From positions 1 to 63,826 of the forward strand of contig NZ_VUAZ01000093.1 in assembly GCF_009296165.1 (NCBI RefSeq): a stretch of 63,826 nucleotides of DNA. The letters run 5' to 3'. This stretch comes from Pseudomonas kitaguniensis. Its GTDB lineage: Bacteria > Pseudomonadota > Gammaproteobacteria > Pseudomonadales > Pseudomonadaceae. Below, piece by piece: positions 61,655 to 63,826 of this stretch (position 1 is the first letter of the stretch; each line of letters starts with the position of its first letter). The position numbers and the translations under genes were made by a program. The notes under the pieces are model-generated. The model was not told where the DNA came from and did no database searches. It saw nothing but the letters and a program-made list of their open reading frames with translations.

Positions 61655-62415
61655 GGGTTTTAGGTCGGGTTAATTCACAGTGTGTTCGGGGCTTGTTTGC
61701 GTGCGCAATAGGGTTGTTATTTTCGGGCTGTTCGATAGTGCAGACGGAGAGCTTTACTTTTCAGGCTGAATTGCCGGAAAACTTTACTGTTGGTGCGGTT
61801 ACGCATTATGAATCTGTATCTGGTGAGATGTGCTCTAAGCGTAAAGCTTTTCGCAGCAAGGAACGCAACGCGGCGAACCTTGTGGAACTGCAGCTACCGC
61901 TCACAGACACAGCGAAGGGCTGTTCAATGGTTCTGAAAAAAGTTGTGCTACATATAACGGGGCAGTGGGGCACGCGTGAACTGGACATGAGTCTACAACA
62001 GGCCAGTATATTAATACGCGACGAGCCTTCAGAAACAGTTCGCCCTTTCCCTATTTCGGGACCGCTTGTCTTTCAGGCGCAGTGCCAGTGGTTTTTCCGC
62101 ACGGCAGGACCGAAACGGTATATCAGGAAAATCCTAGAGTGCCGAGCGCTAGACGCAAATGACGTTGTGCAAAAACAGCTTGCCGGTGCTGCGTTGCAAC
62201 GTGATCAGTTAGCGGGAAAAACCGTGAAAATGGTGCTGACGGTGGCGAAAGAGGAAACGCCGTACTTTGGGCGTTCATGGCTAGAAACACCAAAGGGTTG
62301 GAAGCCTTGCGTCGAAACGAAAGAGACTTTTCGCTGCCAGGCTCCACCGACCTTTACCGATTTCAAAATGCCTGATGGACGTAACTGCACCGTCTATCCC
62401 AACTGTACTGAATAA
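61651..62415 (+). CDS. Lipoprotein, probable T6SS immunity protein (copy 1)
   Basis: A 254-residue lipoprotein. A signal peptide ends in LLFSGCS with lipidated Cys27. The mature part has several Cys and is nearly identical to the copy at 62464. It starts with GTG overlapping the DUF4123 stop. A periplasmic lipoprotein between adaptor and effector is the usual form of immunity against a lipase or other periplasmic effector; the role is inferred. Confidence 0.8.
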   Translation: MRVLGRVNSQCVRGLFACAIGLLFSGCSIVQTESFTFQAELPENFTVGAVTHYESVSGEMCSKRKAFRSKERNAANLVELQLPLTDTAKGCSMVLKKVVLHITGQWGTRELDMSLQQASILIRDEPSETVRPFPISGPLVFQAQCQWFFRTAGPKRYIRKILECRALDANDVVQKQLAGAALQRDQLAGKTVKMVLTVAKEETPYFGRSWLETPKGWKPCVETKETFRCQAPPTFTDFKMPDGRNCTVYPNCTE

Positions 62416-62425
62416 GGACATAAAA

Positions 62426-62467
62426 ATGGGCTCGTATAAACCTATGTCACTAGAGCAGATCGCATGA
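62426..62467 (+). pseudogene. Remnant start of an effector gene (13 codons)
   Basis: A 13-codon frame MGSYKPMSLEQIA. Its first seven residues and much of its DNA are the same as the start of the effector gene at 63241 (MGSYKPM). It is the footprint of a duplicated effector-immunity unit that lost its first effector. Its TGA overlaps the start of the second lipoprotein, so it may now serve translational coupling. Confidence 0.7.
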
Positions 62468-63228
62468 TGTGCGTACGACACGTTACGCCCCACTACCTTA
62501 GATTTATACTTGCTAGCGCGATGGCGTTGGTCGTTTCGGGCTGCTCAATAGTGCAGCCAAAGAGTTTCACTTTTCAGGCTGAATTACCGGAAAACTTTAC
62601 TGTTGGTGCGGTTACACATTACGAATCAGCATCAGGCGAGATGTGCTCTAAGCGTAAAGCTTTTCGCAGCAAGGAACGCAACGCGGCGAACCTTGTGGAA
62701 CTGCAGCTACCGCTCACAGACACAGCGAAGGGCTGTTCAATGGTTCTGAAAAAGGTTGTGCTACACATCGAGGGGAAGTGGGGCGAGCGTGAACTGGAGA
62801 TGAGTCTGCAAAGGGCCGGTTTATCAATACGCGACGAGCCGTCAGAAACAGTTCGCCCTTTCCCTATTTCGGGACCGCTTGTCTTTCAGGCGCAGTGTCA
62901 GTGGTTTTTCCGCACCACAGGTCCGCGTCGCTACATTGTCAAAATCTTGGAGTGCCGAGCGCTCGACGCGAATGGAGTCGTGCAAAAACAGCTTGCGGGT
63001 GCAGCGTTGCAACGTGATCAGTTAGCGGGCAAGACAGTGAAAATGGTGCTGACGGTGGCGAAAGAGGAAACGCCGTACTTTGGGCGTTCATGGCTAGAAA
63101 CACCAAACGGTTGGAAGCCTTGCGTCGAAACGAAAGAGACTTTTCGCTGCCAGGCTCCACCGACCTTTACCGATTTCAAAATGCCTGATGGACGTAACTG
63201 CACCGTCTACCCCAACTGCACCGAATAA
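62464..63228 (+). CDS. Lipoprotein, probable T6SS immunity protein (copy 2)
   Basis: A 254-residue lipoprotein with Cys27 in ALVVSGCSIV. After the signal peptide the protein is almost identical to copy 1 (long runs unchanged, for example AFRSKERNAANLVELQLPLT), while the signal peptides differ. Changes cluster around residues 115-130 and 165-185. The start may be either of two adjacent ATG codons (62464 or 62467). Confidence 0.8.
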   Translation: MMCVRHVTPHYLRFILASAMALVVSGCSIVQPKSFTFQAELPENFTVGAVTHYESASGEMCSKRKAFRSKERNAANLVELQLPLTDTAKGCSMVLKKVVLHIEGKWGERELEMSLQRAGLSIRDEPSETVRPFPISGPLVFQAQCQWFFRTTGPRRYIVKILECRALDANGVVQKQLAGAALQRDQLAGKTVKMVLTVAKEETPYFGRSWLETPNGWKPCVETKETFRCQAPPTFTDFKMPDGRNCTVYPNCTE

Positions 63229-63240
63229 GGAGGTCGAACG

Positions 63241-63826
63241 ATGGGTTCGTATAAACCGATGGAAGATGTGCATAAGCCCTCTTTTAGCGACAAGATGTTC
63301 GCCTGCCCATTAAAGGAGCATTGGATTAGTTTTCAGCTAGTAGACGAGTTCGGTGATGGCAAACCTTATGCTGGTCTCAGTTATACCCTTCAGGACAGCG
63401 CAGAGCAGAAATATACAGGGGCACTGGACGCCGAAGGATTTGCTAAAGTTGGAGACTGCTATCGAGGACCTGCCGTTCTGACGATCGACAGTAAGTATCA
63501 AGGAGGCGCTGATATTTGGTATGAAAAACTCGTAGATAGAAAGTTTTATCCACTCCCAATCACCGAACTCCAAGTCCGTGCCGAACAAACCCGCTTCTTT
63601 CACAAAGACGGATTTCCTGCCGAACACAACCCCGCATTAAAAGCGGGAGACACATTTATCCAAGTGGAAGTGCGGGACTTGGTCAAGCAGCGCGCGCATT
63701 TACCGCCGCCCCTTAAACGTAAATACCCGCCGAATGACCTCTTGATAAGAGCGCTTGATGAGTTAAGGCTTAGTCCAGAGCCGTTATCTCTGAAGGGTGT
63801 CGGGCTGCTGTCTAACCGGCACACGC
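63241..63826 (+). CDS. N-terminal part of T6SS effector (lipase-family type), cut by window edge
   Basis: An open frame of 195 codons that runs off the window end. It starts at ATG 63241 with AAGGAGG in front. The sequence (MGSYKPMEDVH; CPLKEHWISFQLVDEFGDGKPYAG; PLPITELQVRAEQTRF) matches the N-terminal region of large Pseudomonas type VI effectors of the lipase family as I remember them. The catalytic part lies outside the window, so activity cannot be checked here. It is the cognate effector of the VgrG module. Confidence 0.7.
   Translation, partial: MGSYKPMEDVHKPSFSDKMFACPLKEHWISFQLVDEFGDGKPYAGLSYTLQDSAEQKYTGALDAEGFAKVGDCYRGPAVLTIDSKYQGGADIWYEKLVDRKFYPLPITELQVRAEQTRFFHKDGFPAEHNPALKAGDTFIQVEVRDLVKQRAHLPPPLKRKYPPNDLLIRALDELRLSPEPLSLKGVGLLSNRHT

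Overview
The window is chromosomal DNA of a fluorescent Pseudomonas, most likely the P. fluorescens group. The signs are GC-rich codon use, REP/REPIN palindromes of the type common in P. fluorescens, a cyoABCDE quinol oxidase operon, divergent hmp/norR, a bphO-bphP pair, and a folM-folE-folX cluster beside a short LOV protein. No tRNA, rRNA, CRISPR array or insertion sequence was recognised. All calls come from reading motifs and protein families; no database search was run.

Layout. 1-4.9 kb is accessory DNA: a DUF3077 protein with a coupled 24-residue leader ORF, a KTSC-like protein, a PIN-domain toxin with its antitoxin, and a bacteriocin/immunity island (colicin E3-type rRNase toxin, overlapping immunity gene, DUF3916 protein, orphan Im9-like immunity gene). 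5-12.3 kb holds a QseBC-like two-component system divergent from a PepSY/cytochrome b561 pair, then an envelope set (sialidase-like protein, membrane protein, LTA-synthase-like sulfatase) and a cytochrome c. 12.5-20 kb holds a lone receiver, bphO-bphP, a PhoD-like phosphatase, a PAS-GGDEF diguanylate cyclase and an unknown protein.

20-29.4 kb is the most unusual part. A tight five-gene operon on the minus strand encodes a desaturase/hydroxylase, a proline-dehydrogenase-like enzyme, an ATP-grasp ligase, an MFS exporter and a class V PLP enzyme. A LuxR solo lies just upstream. Next to it are a Tat-exported aminotransferase (PtaA-like) and an SHMT homologue that has lost the PLP lysine. Together they look like a small biosynthetic system for a modified amino acid or dipeptide that I cannot match to a known pathway.

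29.6-45.7 kb: an XRE regulator overlapping a VUT/YhhQ transporter, queC, cyoABCDE, dsbB, hmp/norR with three NorR sites, a DMT exporter, an AraC regulator, and a MalT-type LuxR regulator split in two at a TGATG. 45.8-52.3 kb: DUF1329/DUF1302 proteins, a terminator-bounded possible sRNA, an SDR, an alpha/beta hydrolase and a class II aldolase. 52.5-58.4 kb: flavodoxin, short LOV photoreceptor, a PilZ-like unknown, a MerR regulator without visible B12 ligands, a monooxygenase-like protein, folM-folE-folX, DUF1244 and HopJ; this resembles the blue-light regulon of P. putida. 58.7 kb to the end is a type VI secretion module: VgrG, DUF4123 adaptor, two near-identical lipoproteins (probable immunity) separated by the remnant start of an effector gene, and the beginning of the effector itself, cut by the window edge.
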